64,000 nt of DNA, taken from Cylindrobasidium torrendii FP15055 ss-10 (Eukaryota; Basidiomycota; Agaricomycetes; Agaricales; Physalacriaceae). The stretch covers positions 1 through 64,000 of the forward strand of contig KN880513.1 of NCBI GenBank assembly GCA_000934385.1. Reading direction: 5' to 3'. A program made the translations under genes and the position numbers. Numbering within the stretch: position 1 is the stretch's first letter; each line of letters opens with the position of its first letter. Positions 20,878 to 34,276 of this stretch are shown piece by piece. Below the pieces are notes generated by a model, which made no database searches, was not told the DNA's origin, and saw only the letters and a list, made by a program, of their open reading frames with translations.

Positions 20878-23800
20878 ATGCACTGGCTACTTGCGCTCGC
20901 TATCAATCCTTTCGCTGTCGTTATTCGTCCACCTACCATTTGGCAATACCTGGTCCTCCTTGCCGCGTGGATCTTCACTGTCCACTCTCTCACGCGTACG
21001 GTGTTCATCCCATGGCTTGCGTCTGCGATCTCAAAGCAAGTCCGGATTCGAAGCGCGAGTGCATTGTCAATACGAGGACTCGAGGTCGACTGGGGCAACA
21101 AAACAGTGCAAATAGAACGCATTACATACAGTCGTTGGAAGCTCATCTTGGAGGGCTTGCATGTAGAAGTACGGCGCGCGACGGAAATTCCGACACCGGT
21201 TGCGCTGCATAGACGCAACTCAACGCTGCTGGACATGTCGGAGCTACAACGAGGACTGTGGCGGGTTGTTGGCTGGTTTTACGGTCTCCTCATACCATTC
21301 CGAGACTTCCTTCGGCGGACAGCCATCAAATTTATCTCCGTTGCCATTAACTGGATTCCACGGCGCCAGTACACCATCGAATGCACCAATCCTGTCCTTG
21401 CGTTTCTGGATGTTGGCCAAACCGTTATACGCTCAGAGCGCATCCGGCTCACGCTTCATATCAACATCACCCAGGATGACAGCAAAAAGCCGCAGCACCG
21501 GCCGCATGATTCTGTCACACGCGTTGAAAGGCCTTCATACGGTGTCGCGGCCTGGGGGCGCAGGATGCGCTCTAGTGTCAATCGCACAGTCGCTAGCGCA
21601 TTCGAGCACACGACATTCGATGTCAAATTGTCTCTAAACCTGGCGAATCTAGTGTTGGCAGCGGGAAATGACCAAAGTGCGCGCATATACACACATTCAT
21701 TCGTCCACTGTTCTAATCAGGTCTCAGAACCCATCGCTAGCATCAACGATTCGGTCAATTTCAATCTATCATTTCGTACCCGCCGCTCTATGGGCCTGGA
21801 GACACATAGCCTCAAGTCAAGCCTCGCGCTACCTCGCTGTGTGGTGGATGTGACCTCCGTTCACGCCCTTGTATCAGAGTTTCAGAGGCAGCAGCGTCGC
21901 CAGCCGACCGGTCTGTCCAATTTTGCCTTTCCTAGCGATCCAAATGTATCTCCAACATCGCCTACAAGACCCAGCGGTACTCGGCTTACTCGACGATCCC
22001 ACATCATGCAGTCTATCTCGGTATGTCTCAGTGAATAAACTGGGTAGTCAGAGACTCATTTCATCCCAGAAGAGGGCTTCTATGTTCACCAGAAGGGATA
22101 TCAACCCTCCATGTACCAAACTTGCAGACACGCGCAACGATGTGTGTAACGTATCCACACATTTTTTGTCACAGGCTAATGCTTGCCAGGGCTTGCTCAC
22201 ATTTTTGGATTCTGTCGACATTAGCGTCGAAGAAATCACTTTGGCATTGCGACCCTCACCAACAGCTGTTGACAACACCAAACTCAGTATACGGGGGGTC
22301 ACTTTCTTTGCGGGACTTAGTACGCCAGAGACCAATGGATTACACACCCGGTGGTTTGGCAAGACAGCGCACAAACACTCTTTCGACCCAGACATATATT
22401 GCGCTACGCTCTCGACGGCGCGCATCCATATGGACCATTACTCAAAGCAGCCAAGTCGTCATCTGCGCATCCTTTCCATGGAAAGTTTTCAATGCCAAGC
22501 TTTGGCAACACAATTCCCGTCACCGTGGCTCCTTACCCCAGCGTTCGTAGGTGGTGACCCAAATGGCCCGCTTGTCGTGATCTCGGTCAACATTGGGGCA
22601 CTTCAGGTCACCGAGCACTTGTCACATCTGTCGCGCATCCTTTTTGAACGCGCTCCCGCGAAATCCTCGACGCGACCGCGTCGTCTCGCCTCGTTCTACC
22701 CAGTCCCTCGCATCGCAGTTACCGTTCAATGTAGCACTGTCAGCTTGCGACTACTCATTCCCGGCCCCACACTCAAGACAGTTGAGGCGCGGTCAGATGG
22801 TTTTGCGCTATTCGTCGACTCGTTCTATAAAAGCAGAGAAAACCATACCTTCGAACCCGACGATCTCTTGGATTTTGACACCTTCCCATTACGCATGACT
22901 TTCAGCACCAACCTTATCCTCTCCGCATTCTTTGTTAGAGTCCGGTCAGGTTTCGTTCCCAGCTCCCTCGTCCATTTGCACTCCATAAAAACGACAGACC
23001 CCGAATTCCTAGAGGACCCGGCGCTTTTGACCTTGGAGCAACTCACTGCTACGGCACATGGCTCCCTGCTTTCCCACATCCAGGACGACACACAGAACGT
23101 ACCACTTGTTCAACCAGCAACAATTGTGGCAGACCTTAGTGTGGGCACCGACGTGATTTGCGTGGAGGTTTGGAACAGGACTGTTGTGGAAGCCCTTGCG
23201 CAGATTTCCTCGCGCATGCCTACTTCTACGACTAGAATGGCACCAGCAGTCGCGCTCAACGAACCTGAGGTGCACCGAAGAGCCTTGATCGACCGTCTGC
23301 CAGCCGGTGTTAGTGTCACTGTGTACATCGGACGAACAGTCGTCTACGTTGTCCATCCCGATCTCAACCCGGACGAGGACATGAGCCTATCGAGAGGCAT
23401 CGCGTTACGGATAGACAAAACGATCATGCAGTTCTGTGCAATGCGCGCGCGACATGTCTCACGGTTCTCGGGCGTTCAGACTCGGTGTATTCAACGTCGA
23501 CGTCTCGGTCTCCCGGAGGAACAACTTGTGTCTGGAATGGACGATTCTCAACTTTCACCTGTGGATGCTACAGCAGTCATCTCTGTGCGACTAGAGGATG
23601 TCACAATACGAAGCGTTTTGGCTACTGAGTTTGCCGCGGATGACTTAGGTTTAAACGAAGAGGATGCACCTGATCTGCGTACGCGAAATATAGTGGAACT
23701 AGGGCCAGCGCGGCTGGATGTCAAGCTGAAGGGTGATTCTCAAGACGTAGACAAATGCTCAGTCGAGGCGGAGGTTGTCATTGAACAAGCTCGAGTGACT

Positions 23801-26800
23801 TTTTCCCTGTCGAGCGCATATCACACCCTTCTTGCTGCTCGTTGTCTCACCGATCTTGCCTCCCGGAGGCCCTCGAGGCCACCACCTCCTCATGGACGGG
23901 ATGCTCCCTCGACGACTAGTGTCGCTTGGAAGATTCGTTGCCATACTCTGCAGATATACTTGCCTCTTCCACACAAACGTGCTTTTGTCCGTCTGGACCG
24001 CATTCGGCTGAAAGGACGGCCTGGACATGCTTCAATCGCCAAATTCGATCATGGACACGCATCAGTCTTTGTGCGGTCGTCAACAGGAGGAGGCCAAGGC
24101 CGCTGGCGAGAAATGCTTTCTCTTAACAAATGGTCGGTCACACTCCCAAGACATCGCTCACGCGAGTTGGGTGTGGATGGGCATTCACTCTTCATTCGTA
24201 TCCCGCATGGATATGCTACCTTCGAATTGATCCAAGACATTGCGGTCTCAGCCAAGGGTGTTCGGCATCTTGCTCAGATGGTCCGCGACGACCAGTATTC
24301 GCTGCATCCCACCCCCGGTGCTGAGACTGCCAAACATGTCCCTGCCATGAAAATCAAGGTGGACCACTTTGCATTCGAGATGGAGGATGATCCTTTCGAG
24401 GAACGACTTGCGATGGCAGTCCGGGTTGGTGAAGATGCGATGCGGTATAGGTTAGCAAGAGAAGATGCTTTCGAGGCCAAGATTGCAGCCATCAACGGCG
24501 GCGTCATGGGAGGGGATAGATTCACCGCTCAACACACAATATCAATCGACGAAGCACGTTCAGGTCTGCACCAGGTCCATTCGGTCGACTATCAACGTCG
24601 ATATGCCGCATTTTTTGAACATTATGCTGAGCAGGAGGCTGCCATTCGTGCACCATTCATGGCCGAGCCGTCTGAGCGTTCTCACCCGGCCAACTTGGTC
24701 AAAATTGCACCAAACAGCAAGTTCAGGCCATTGTTACGCGTCCTCGCTACGAACCTTGTTGTCAGCATCACCCCGCCATCGTTCCCTCCCGAGTCTCTGA
24801 GCGACTTCCTGAATACTCATGGCGAACTCCCCGAAGAAACGGAATACAGCCTTCTCGTCCCTATACACCTCAACGTCAAACTCTCGTCAGGCAGCATCAA
24901 ACTGCGCGACTATAGTATTCCGCTCTTTGATGTACCCCCGCATCCCGATGATTTTGGTGCCCCTACCCTGGAATTCGACACCGACTTTGTCATTGCGGAG
25001 GAACTGGCGGACGAACGCTCAGTCAATTGGGTTGACTGCACCGTTCTGGAAGCACACGATGGCGTATTTGGAGCACGCTCTCTGACAGTAACTGTTCCGA
25101 AGACTATCAATCCTGTTAAGACGTATGCCGCACCGGAAATTCACGTTACTTCACCAGGAGTGACTTCGTTTGCTTGGGCCGTCAGCTATGGACCAGCGAT
25201 CCAGGACGTCATGCGTGTCATAGATTCATTAACCAGCACGCCAAAAGATCCATCCCCAGCCCTCGGATTCTGGGATAAGGTACGTGCAATCACTGCAGAG
25301 TTTATTTGATTTTGACTGGACACAGCTCCGCCTTGTGTTCCACTGGAGCGTTCGCGCCTCGTTCAGAGGAGAGGTCCGGTACTACATGAAAGGTCAGGTC
25401 CACTCGTTTCATTCAACCCATTCAGCTAACATATCTACTAGGGCTCCGAGATCCTCGTGTAGTCAGAGATCATGGTGCTGGCTTCCTTCTCTCCTGGCAG
25501 GGACACACCAAGTTACTGGCTAATCGTCACAACGGCGACCGAGAACTGGTGCAAATTATCAGCGACACCATGCTAATCGCTATCCCTCAGTAAGCATTCA
25601 ATATCGACCGTCGACGGTGTACTGAACTTCAAACAGATTCATCTGTGTAGACGATGTTTTCCAGGAGTACATCCTGGACACAATCACACCCTTCAAGAAG
25701 GTTTGTACCCGGGTGTCGTCTGGAGTTAGATTTGGCCTCGGATTTGCGCTAGAAAGGTCGTGCGGCGAAGAATGCGACAAATGTTCTGGTAGTCCATACC
25801 ATCGGACTTGCCGCTATTTTGACTTCCGTCCTCATTACGAGGTCCGCCTGGAGGACAAATCCGAAAGCCCACGACTAGGAGTATGTTTTTGCTTCATGTC
25901 TACGATTCAATCATGCTGACAAATCGTGCATAGGCCGCGAACGACTCGTACGCTGGCTTCCGGTCCAACTTCATCCATATGTCGATCTCGTTGACTTCGT
26001 CTGTACGCAGCTCAAAAATCGCGGACATGTCTCCAAGCAGCATCTATTTGACACGTCTCGCCTTCAAGTCGTTTTGGAGATGGTGGACATTGTTCGATTC
26101 TACACTGGCGCTCCCTGTTCGCCAAGGTAGTCTCTATCCACGCCGCCTCAATACGCCCAAACTTGGGCGGCATCTCGCCACGATGAAATACAGGATCGTC
26201 TTGAAGAAGGTTCATATTATGCATGGTTACTTAGATGAGTCGCGGGATGGTAGGCTTGCATCTCGCATCCATCTTTGTCACCACTGACCGTCTTTGATAG
26301 CATGGGTAGCAGGCATCACTCCATGGATTGGGGTCAAGGCCTTGGTCGATGAATTCTACGCGGATATGCATCAACGGGAAACAGAAACGACAGTCACAGA
26401 TCCTGATGGTCATGAAAGGATATTGCGGCATAAACCGTTCTCCGAGGCTGAAGTCGTGTTCAAAGGTCTCGATTTGCGTGCGCTCGTCGCGATCTTTGAC
26501 GAACCGCTCAAGAAGGAGTATCCACCCGACTCTTCAAGCCATGGTGGCAACTATCGCAAGCAGGATCTTCCTGAGACGCCACTCAGTTCGTCATGGTACG
26601 ATCCGGACGATTTTGTCGAGCTGGACTGGGAAGCCACAGATGAACCTCGGCAATTCCACCTCCTTCCTGTCGTAGCTTGCCCGTACTTCATGTTCTTCAA
26701 GAAGATGGATGCGCATGAAACGCCCTCGCAGAATAGCAAGTTTGGAACGGAGGACACACATTCATGTCTTCTGAGGACGGAGCCTAGTGCGTCCTCATTT

Positions 26801-29800
26801 TGGACGACTGGCGACTTTGCTCAATTTTGCTAGCTGCGGATTACATTCAGGCGGCCATAGCTGTCCAGCGACTCGAAGAACTGAAGGCGACCATCGACAT
26901 AGAGAAGGTTCTTTTCATTCATCTCGAAGCAGCTTATCAAATACTCACGGGATATTCAAGTGTGACGCTGACTCGCCAATTTTCAAGAAAATGACCGTAC
27001 TGCAACAGCACATTGACCACTTACGGTCAAACCGGACCAGCGAACATTTCCTCCCGCAAACAGGGGTGTCCACGGAAGAATGGAAAACATTCGACAATGT
27101 TTACCACATTCATTGCCCTCAGATTTTCTTGGATTCGGCCATTCGAGATGTGGGTTTCTACTTCGATGTTGAGTAAGGTGGCTGAGGCGCTGATCTCCTG
27201 CAGATTTTGCTGCAATACTACTACATGTCTCGAAACACAAGAGGGATAGAATACCATTTGGCCACTCGGTAAGTTTGCCTTTCCATAACCATATCCAGAT
27301 ATTGATTACGTTCCAGCGCTGTATCATTCATCAAGGATCAGGCCAAAACTGTTCGCAGCGCATCAACGCCAACGCCCCCTCCGCTCACGAAAGCGAGGCC
27401 GGCTAAGAAGGGATTTTCACGGAGAGATCAAGCGGAAAGGCTGGCTGACCTGGCGTGGAACCGCCCTAGTACTGATGGGGCTGCCAGCATCTCTAGCTCG
27501 TCGGATAGTGGCAAGAGGGATCGAGAAGAAGAGCAACGTTCGTTGCGGGATCCCATGTATGGATGGGGTGACGGTGTCTCGCCGAAAAGCAACCATTGCT
27601 GCCTGCTTATCAAGCCTCAAATCGTCCTCCATAACCGTGAACAACCTTCAGAGACGTGTATTGTGGCGGCCAACCGTGCCAAACTCACTTCGACCTCCAT
27701 TATGGATGATTTGAATGCAGATGATCCCATCAATGGATCCGTTATGTCCAGGTATGGCAGGAGTAGTCTTCATGATTGTCTCTCTGAATAAGCATCGCCT
27801 AGGATTCTCACCGAGCTGAGCTCAATGCAAGTATTCGCAGCAAAGGCCACGCCAAACATACAGAGAACGGGTCACTTTGTGCCTCTGGAGGTTCTCGTCA
27901 ACCCCAACGAATCGGATGAGTTCGATCGAATAGTTGCGCCAACCGACACTCTCGTCCACTTTGACAAGTTTAACCGTTTACGACTTCAAAATAAGGCGAC
28001 TTCAGCTGTGGTTCACAATCCTGATACGCCCGATATTACAAGCCATCTGGAAGACCAAAGCGTGAGCCTACCTTTACTGGCCGAAATGTTTTTCATCAAC
28101 AGTTTCTAGGACCGTCTTCGAGTGTTCTTCAACAGTTTTGCTGTTGGAGCTGGCGAGGAGAATTTCCAAACGATATCACATATCATCAGCAAGTTGTTGT
28201 TATTCACGGATGCCGCCCACAAGACAAGAGTGGAGGAGCTTCAAACCTTGCTTTTCACGTACGACTTCGACGACATGGCAAGCGCTGCTGTGATTATCGT
28301 CAACATGCAGGACCGCGTTCGGGCGGCTGTTGAAACCTTCAAGCTCGCCAGTGAGGGCATGGCCTATCGGTCCGTTGACGACGAAGAACTGCGGGAGCTG
28401 ATGCGCCTTCGAGCACACATTCAAGCCATGTCAGACCAAATTGGAAAGGTTTTCGATGCTATCAAACTCGCACAAGAACGCATCGAAGATGGCATCGACA
28501 ACAAGAAGTCCGCGCTCGTCCTTCACGTCTTTGCCAACGAGGTATCGTGGAATATGATGAGCGCGGAGAACTTCCCCATAGCAAAGTTGGTCGTTCAAAA
28601 GACGGAATTTGAATGGACGAATCGGAGGGACAGCGTCACCAACAGCGCACTAAATATCAAAAACCTGCAGGTCTTCGATGGCTCGGCTGATGCGTTGTGG
28701 ACAGAGATTGTCACAATGATCCATAATGAGGACGCAAAGTCTGGGTTGGAAGGGGTATGCATTCAAGGATTTCAACCATTCTCTCTGCTCACAAATCGAT
28801 TAGATCCATCAGTTCCTTGTAGCGGAATGGTCTATCTTCCCCCCTGTTGGGGGCATAGCAGTTTGGGAAAAATTCATCCTCAAACTACACCCCTTCCGGC
28901 TACAACTCGATGCCAAGGTTGGTCAAAGGATCATGGAGTACTTGTGGCCTGCACGACGCAATCGACCAGCTGCTCACCAGGGACTTGGGCATCTCTCCTT
29001 GACTCCAGAAGGAGGCAGTACACTTGTACCCGGCAGATCGTCGCTCGACTCGTCCAGGAGTCGTATCTCTCATTCTCGACAAGCATCAGATCCCGACGGC
29101 ACTCAGCTGACGCCACCGAAGGCAAGCGGTCTACGAAGACTGGGTACCTCGCGGTCGTTCACCAATCTTCGATTGGCGTCCGACATGTCTGCTGGAATGG
29201 GAGTGCAACAGGCTGCTAGTCGCTCGAGCGAGGCCCTGCCTTTGGTCCACGTCGAAGATGCAGCTCAGGATCGCCGAGGGAAGGCGCGCCGTGGAACGCA
29301 CAGGGTAGATCACCTATCGACTCTTGGCCAGAGAGACGATGCCCAGGAGATGAAAACTCGAACAACGCAGAAAAGCTTCGGCATGGTCAGAATCGATAGG
29401 TGCGCATCAGAACGGTGTCGGGGGCATAGATGCTAACCATCGACATTGCAGTCTCAACATTCTTCTGAGTGTTCAGAAGGAAGGCTCCTTTGCTTGCCAG
29501 GATGCGAAGATAACGACAAAGCCTTTGGAGTACAGAAACCAGACGTGGAGTGTGAGTAGAGATGTCCCCTCCATCTACTTGTGCATTAACAGCGGCTTTC
29601 TAGTTTGAGGAGCTCGTTGATCAGTTCATCCCGGCAGACATGACTTGGAAGGGTTGGGTCAAGGTAGCTTTCCAGCAGCCTCTGATTCCAGTTTTCCCAG
29701 TTGCGAGAGAGTTATTAAAGAAGACGAAGTTCACGGCAGCGTCAAAGGCGTCAGTGTCGCCCCAGTCGAGTCAGGACACTATTGTTCCCATGCGCAGGCC

Positions 29801-30227
29801 ACTCCATCTTCATCCTACGCCAGCAAACGACCCCGAATCAGTGTCAAACGATCAAGAAAGGCCGCATAGCAAAGGGGGTTGGCGACGAACGTCCAAGCGA
29901 ACGCACGATGTGACGGCGGCTACGATCCTTGGCGGTAAGGTTCATTCAGAACCTTCATCAGTGGAGGATGGGTCGTCTACCCCGTCGCTCGAATTTTCGT
30001 CGTCAAAACCGAAACCGCGTCGCACGTTCCTCTCGTTTGTGGGCCGCCGCAATGATACATCTTCAAACTCGGACGTCAGCGTCAGTCCGTTTTCTTGTTA
30101 TACTTACACGACTGCTGAGACGTATCAACAGTCCACTTCTACCCTTGCATCAGGCTCTTCGATGCCAGAAAATCCTACTTTATCCTCTCCGCGCCCTTCC
30201 ACGGATACCAGGACATCATCATCCTAG
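20878..30227 (+). CDS. FMP27: Fmp27/Hobbit/BLTP2 bridge-like lipid transfer protein (2866 aa)
   Basis: Sixteen exons: 20878-22020, 22070-25279, 25326-25392, 25442-25589, 25637-25880, 25934-26249, 26301-26786, 26834-26907, 26961-27149, 27204-27268, 27317-27751, 27803-28061, 28110-28754, 28804-29399, 29452-29551 and 29604-30227. Phase is kept at every junction. BLTP2 proteins form long hydrophobic-groove rods at ER-plasma membrane contacts. The N-terminal hydrophobic helix (about residues 1-40) fits the ER anchor. The eponymous GFWDK motif sits at 1447-1451 at the end of exon 2. Further family marks are SFRGEVRYYMKG, ERSCGEECDKCSG, ITPWIGVKALVDEF, FFKKMD, LQYYY, LIKPQIVL, DDLNADDP, AEWSIFPPVGGIAV, DAKVGQRIMEYLWPARR and RNQTWSFEELVDQFIP. 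The last 150 residues are Ser-rich and disordered. A short optional intron near 22140-22180 cannot be excluded. Confidence 0.94.
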
Positions 30228-30951
30228 CTGATCTAACCTATAGCTAATCTAGTATTTATCTAATCTTGCATGCACTGTACTATACACACGAAGCCTTGCA
30301 CTGAATCGCATTTTCCCGCTCCCCGCTTCGGCGCGGACGTCTTTGATATTGGGAATGAATAACTTCGGCTAGCATCGGCTGAAGGAAGTAGGTTATAGCG
30401 CCACATCGGGCACAGGCGTGCTGAAGCGGCAGAGCATGGACGATCTATTGTCCATTCGTCGTATTGTGAGGCCGAGACATGGCTGCATTTTCTTGTGGTT
30501 CAACCCAGTAGAATGGCGGCGACTCGAGTCGCTCGTGGAATTTACAGCGCAGCGTCGGTTGAATGTGATTGGGGGCATGTTGTCAACCAGCACTTGGGTC
30601 TTACTTCTTCGCCTCAAGTAGCCTGATAGTTGGGGAGGTGTGCAGCGGCGCGGATGGCAGCCGCCCTCCAGCCGGTGGGCAGCCTTACTCCGGCCATCGC
30701 GTAAGGCCACAGACGCTGTCGTCTGACACAGAGTATCTAGAACACTCGACCCCGTTGACTAATCTCTATAGCGCTGAGTGAAGGATAAATTCAGAGACTC
30801 CGGAATCACTCGGGGGCGGCTCTGAGATATAAAGGCCAGAGTACGACGACTCCATGGCTTCCCTCTGTTCGCCACTGCCAGCGCACTCGCCCGCGAACGT
30901 CCCATCGCCTCACCGTGAGAGCTTCCAGTCGTACGCACGCATCTCAACGTC
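30228..30951. other. Intergenic; TATA box for the downstream gene
   Basis: Holds the FMP27 3' UTR and the promoter of the four-helix membrane protein. A TATAAA at 30829-30834 lies about 120 bp upstream of that gene's start. ORFs within 30393-30710 have no recognisable domain. Confidence 0.45.
30829..30834 (+). promoter_or_regulatory. TATA box
   Basis: Sequence TATAAA, about 120 bp before the start codon at 30952. Transcription starting some 30 bp downstream would exclude the ATG at 30854 as a good start, which supports 30952. Confidence 0.45.
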
Positions 30952-31764
30952 ATGCCCGCTGCCGGTGCGCCTTGTTCTTGCTGTTCCACTGGCACAGACG
31001 GCTGACCGATGGTCTGGTAAATTCAGAGAAAGCACTCTTGAAAGACGGTGACGCCCACCCGCTCACCTTCAAGTCATTCTGGCGCTCACCGCGCAACATC
31101 ATCTACGGCTTCTCATGGTTCTTAGCCTTTGCCATCGGTATGAGTCCATCTCTCTGAGCGATGCGTCGACCTCAACTCACGACTACCGAATAGCCACTGC
31201 CGAGCTTGGTCTTGTCTCTGAGCAAATCCAAAAGCATGGAAATGGCTCTGACTACTCTGATTGGCCGAACAACATGCTGGGATACGACATGGGACTACTG
31301 CTCTTCAACTGCATATACACCCTGCTCGTTGTCATCGGACACTTCTACTCTGGTCCAGGCAGTGAGTGACCCCGACCCGCTCGTTGTTCGTCCACTGTAC
31401 TGAGGCCCATCGATTGCCAGCGCTCGGTGTCGCCCTTTTCGTTGGCGCAGTCTTCTGGGGTGCAGGTGCCGGTGTTTTCTTCCAGGCCTCCGCGTTCAAG
31501 GCGCATACGTGCAACAAGAGTGTCGAATTCTTCCAGGCCTACCACCCAACATTTGTCCCCTTCATGTACACCTGTGAAAAATACGTCGCCATCGAGGCAT
31601 TGGCATGGTCTGCATGTATGTGATCTTCATCTCATCTCGCTTATGAACGCGGGGCACTCATTCGATTCTTTACAGGGGGTCTCTTTGTGTTGATGATGTT
31701 TGGCATCCTGTTCCACAAAGTCCGATTCTCTGTGCGCCCCGATGTTACCTTCTATGGCGTGTAA
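30952..31764 (+). CDS. Four-helix membrane protein, MARVEL-like (191 aa)
   Basis: Five exons: 30952-30964, 31027-31137, 31194-31361, 31421-31615 and 31676-31764; introns 56-62 nt. The first coding exon has 13 nt (four codons plus one base), placed by a good GTGCGC donor and a TTCAG acceptor; without it no ATG is in frame. The protein has four hydrophobic stretches (YGFSWFLAFAIATAEL, LLLFNCIYTLLVVIGHFY, LGVALFVGAVFWGAGAGVFF and LAWSAWGLFVLMMFGILF) and short hydrophilic ends. Cysteines lie in the loop before the last helix. This layout fits MARVEL-type proteins such as Nce102 relatives, which organise plasma-membrane domains; no sequence signature proves it. The C-terminus is VRPDVTFYGV. Confidence 0.72.
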
Positions 31765-33051
31765 GCTCGGGATACGTCCTGAGATGTATAACATATACTT
31801 ATCCACTTACGACCCACGATATCCTTTCCACATAAATGTAATCTGCATGATGATCTATAATTTAGAACTACCCACTATAGCGCCAACTCGGTGCGTTGTG
31901 AGAGGGTCCAAATAGACGAGCGGGGCTCCGGATATAAGCTATGATACCGCTCGCTCGTATGGCTTGAGCCATCTAGATTGTTCAAAGAGAGAATTTGTCT
32001 TTGGCTTAGGCTCCTCCGATATCCTAGGTGTTGCACAAGGCTGGCCCAATATCATGCCGCAATCTCATAGGGAAGTGATCTGAGGGAATAAAGTATGAGC
32101 GCTACAAAGAACAAGGAAGAACTCTTTCGGGAGGTACCTCAACAATCACCAAGAACAAGTTGGCCAATGCGGCAGGGAGTGATCGATCAAGACCAAATTA
32201 GGGCGAAAGTCAAGTTCGCGAAGTTCCGTATAGCTCAAGCTATGTAGTACTCCTGAACTAGTCTCTTTCCAGAACGGGAATGGCTTGGGAAGATTAGAGC
32301 AATAATTAGTTCCCCAAAATAATGCTGGTCTACCCACTCAGTCAGAACGGAACGTAATCGATTCAGACATTGACATACACAATGAAACCTTACTATGTGT
32401 GGTGAAGGACTGCTAGGGTCTGTAGCAACTGCGGCAACTAGCGAGCAACTTGTGGATTCGAAGTGATAATGCTCCAAGCTCCTGTTTAGCAGTTTCCGCC
32501 CTATGCGACTTCTAAGGGTAAACCATGTCCGAGACTCCTTACAGAAGCACAGGCAGCCCACTCGGCTACCATACCCATTTCTTGGTGCTCTTCAAGGTAT
32601 ACGCACGGACATTTCGGCGGCCAATATGATTGTTTTTGACAGCTAACCCTGTCGATAGCGCTTCTTTCACCGCGATCTCACGCGGCCAGCGTAGCGTATG
32701 GTTCTCAAATGAAGAATGTATGATTAGTCCGGTAGTAGTCCCAGTAGATGCGTGATAATGATGCTGCTAAATGTTGTATCGATGCGAGATGCACGTTCGC
32801 CTGGATTGGATGCATGGGTACAGGAGTGAGTCTATCACAGCTCTACAGGTCTAGTATAATAAATAATACGGTGAATGGCCGATGCAGTGGGTAATGCTAC
32901 AATGATGCCAAGTCGAGTCGGCATGCGAAGAAAAAAAAGGGTGAGTGAATCGGCGGAGCATGTATAACGAGTACGGTGGGTCCATGGGCGTAGCTACAGA
33001 GGAAAAACACAGGACAGAAGGTGCATGTAGGAGTAGATGATAGATGATGGA
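31765..33051. other. Gene-poor stretch of 1.3 kb
   Basis: No ORF with a recognisable domain, no tRNA boxes and no terminal repeats were seen. Short inverted words occur, but no transposon ends. It may hold 3' UTRs of the converging neighbours, a decayed element or a non-coding RNA; the sequence does not decide. Confidence 0.45.
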
Positions 33052-34276
33052 TCACAGAGGATTACTTGTCAATGGACAAAGGGTTTGCGCACGCACCCGC
33101 AGAGCGTTGTTGCGCAACGTTGTGGGGAATGGGGACGTGCTTACGCCTGCGGGGGTCGGAGTCGTGGAACGGACAGCGGCGTCACGTAAGGGCAGAGACG
33201 CGGCGCTGCCGGCCTTCTGGACGCGGGCAAGCCCAGTGGCATCTCCCAGAACGTCGTTCTCGACGCTGAAGCATTGTCTGAGCGGTGACGCTGGCTCAGA
33301 CCGCGACTGTGCACGCATAGTGTTAGCGCGTTGGCGACGTGCGGCGCTCTCCTTGGACCGGTCTGCGTACGCTACCTGAGCTGCCCGGGCCTTGACGATC
33401 CTTTCTCGGTCCTTGCGCTTGGCTGGGAGTGGCATGTTTTGGACGACGCGGTACGGGTAGAAGTTTCCGCGTGCACGATAGGTGAGATACGCATTCCAGT
33501 CACAACGTTTCCAACGCTCCTTGGCTTCTGCATCGGTGATGTAGCCGAGCTCGAGCAGCCGGTGCAGGGTCTTGCCGTCGATGGCGCTCACCCTCGGATC
33601 TTCCTGAACGTGGATCTCGTACTCGGCGAGAGCAAGGTGTGCATCGAACGACTCGGGGATGATTTCCTGTGCTGGCGCCGACGAGGATGGGTATGCAAAG
33701 TCGCGGACCTTGATGGCAGGCGACCGTGTCGATATATCGGACGCACTCCACGATGTCATGGGAGGGTATTGGGGGTAGTTGTCCAAATCAGAATCAGCCT
33801 CTTCCTCGTCGTCGCCCCCAATGCTGGAGGACCGACTCGAGCCCGCCCCACTGGACTCGGACTGGGACGAAGACAGGGTGTCCAGCTGGAGAAGCGCCTG
33901 ATGCGGGGGTGGTGGTATTTAATGATAGTTTCGATATAATTTAACATAGCACTCACTGGAGAGGGAGCGAAAGGCGGATAGCTAGCAGTCTTCTCGGTCG
34001 GCTGTATCTCATGAACCTTGATAACATTCTAAAATTGAATTTCCGTCAGCGTGTGTGTGCGGATGGTGCCATGCAGCAAGTAGTACACACAGTGACATCG
34101 GGTTCCGCATGTATTTGCACCGTTACTGGAATTTCAGCCTTGATCTGCATCTTCGAAGCACGCTTGGCGACTTTGGGCGACGTCGGACGGTCTGCCTTCT
34201 TCGAGAGTGGTGTCGTTGACCGGGGGGCACTACCGCTGAGGCCAAGTGCTTTGAAGACTGAGGCCGCTCGTCCCAT
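33052..34276 (-). CDS. Uncharacterised basic, Ser-rich protein (365 aa)
   Basis: Three exons: 34097-34276, 33957-34028 and 33052-33897; introns 68 and 59 nt, in frame. I do not recognise a named family. The N-terminus (MGRAASVFKALGLSGSAPR) is basic and could carry an acyl or sorting signal only if processed; a glycine at position 2 is followed by Arg, which is not ideal for myristoylation. A Ser-rich acidic segment (SSIGGDDEEEADSD) precedes a conserved-looking block about 190-290: IIPESFDAHLALAEYEIHV, DGKTLHRLLELGYITDAEAKERWKRCDWNAY and ARGNFYPYRVV. A long basic helix (AKRKDRERIVKARAAQVAYADRS) and a Ser/Thr-rich tail follow. No membrane segment. The central block looks folded and may define a fungal family. 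Confidence 0.7.

Noticed and set aside
21869..22069. Separate gene starting inside FMP27 exon 1 in another frame
   Set aside because: A 49-nt intron (22021-22069) joins exon 1 to the second frame, and family conservation continues across it.
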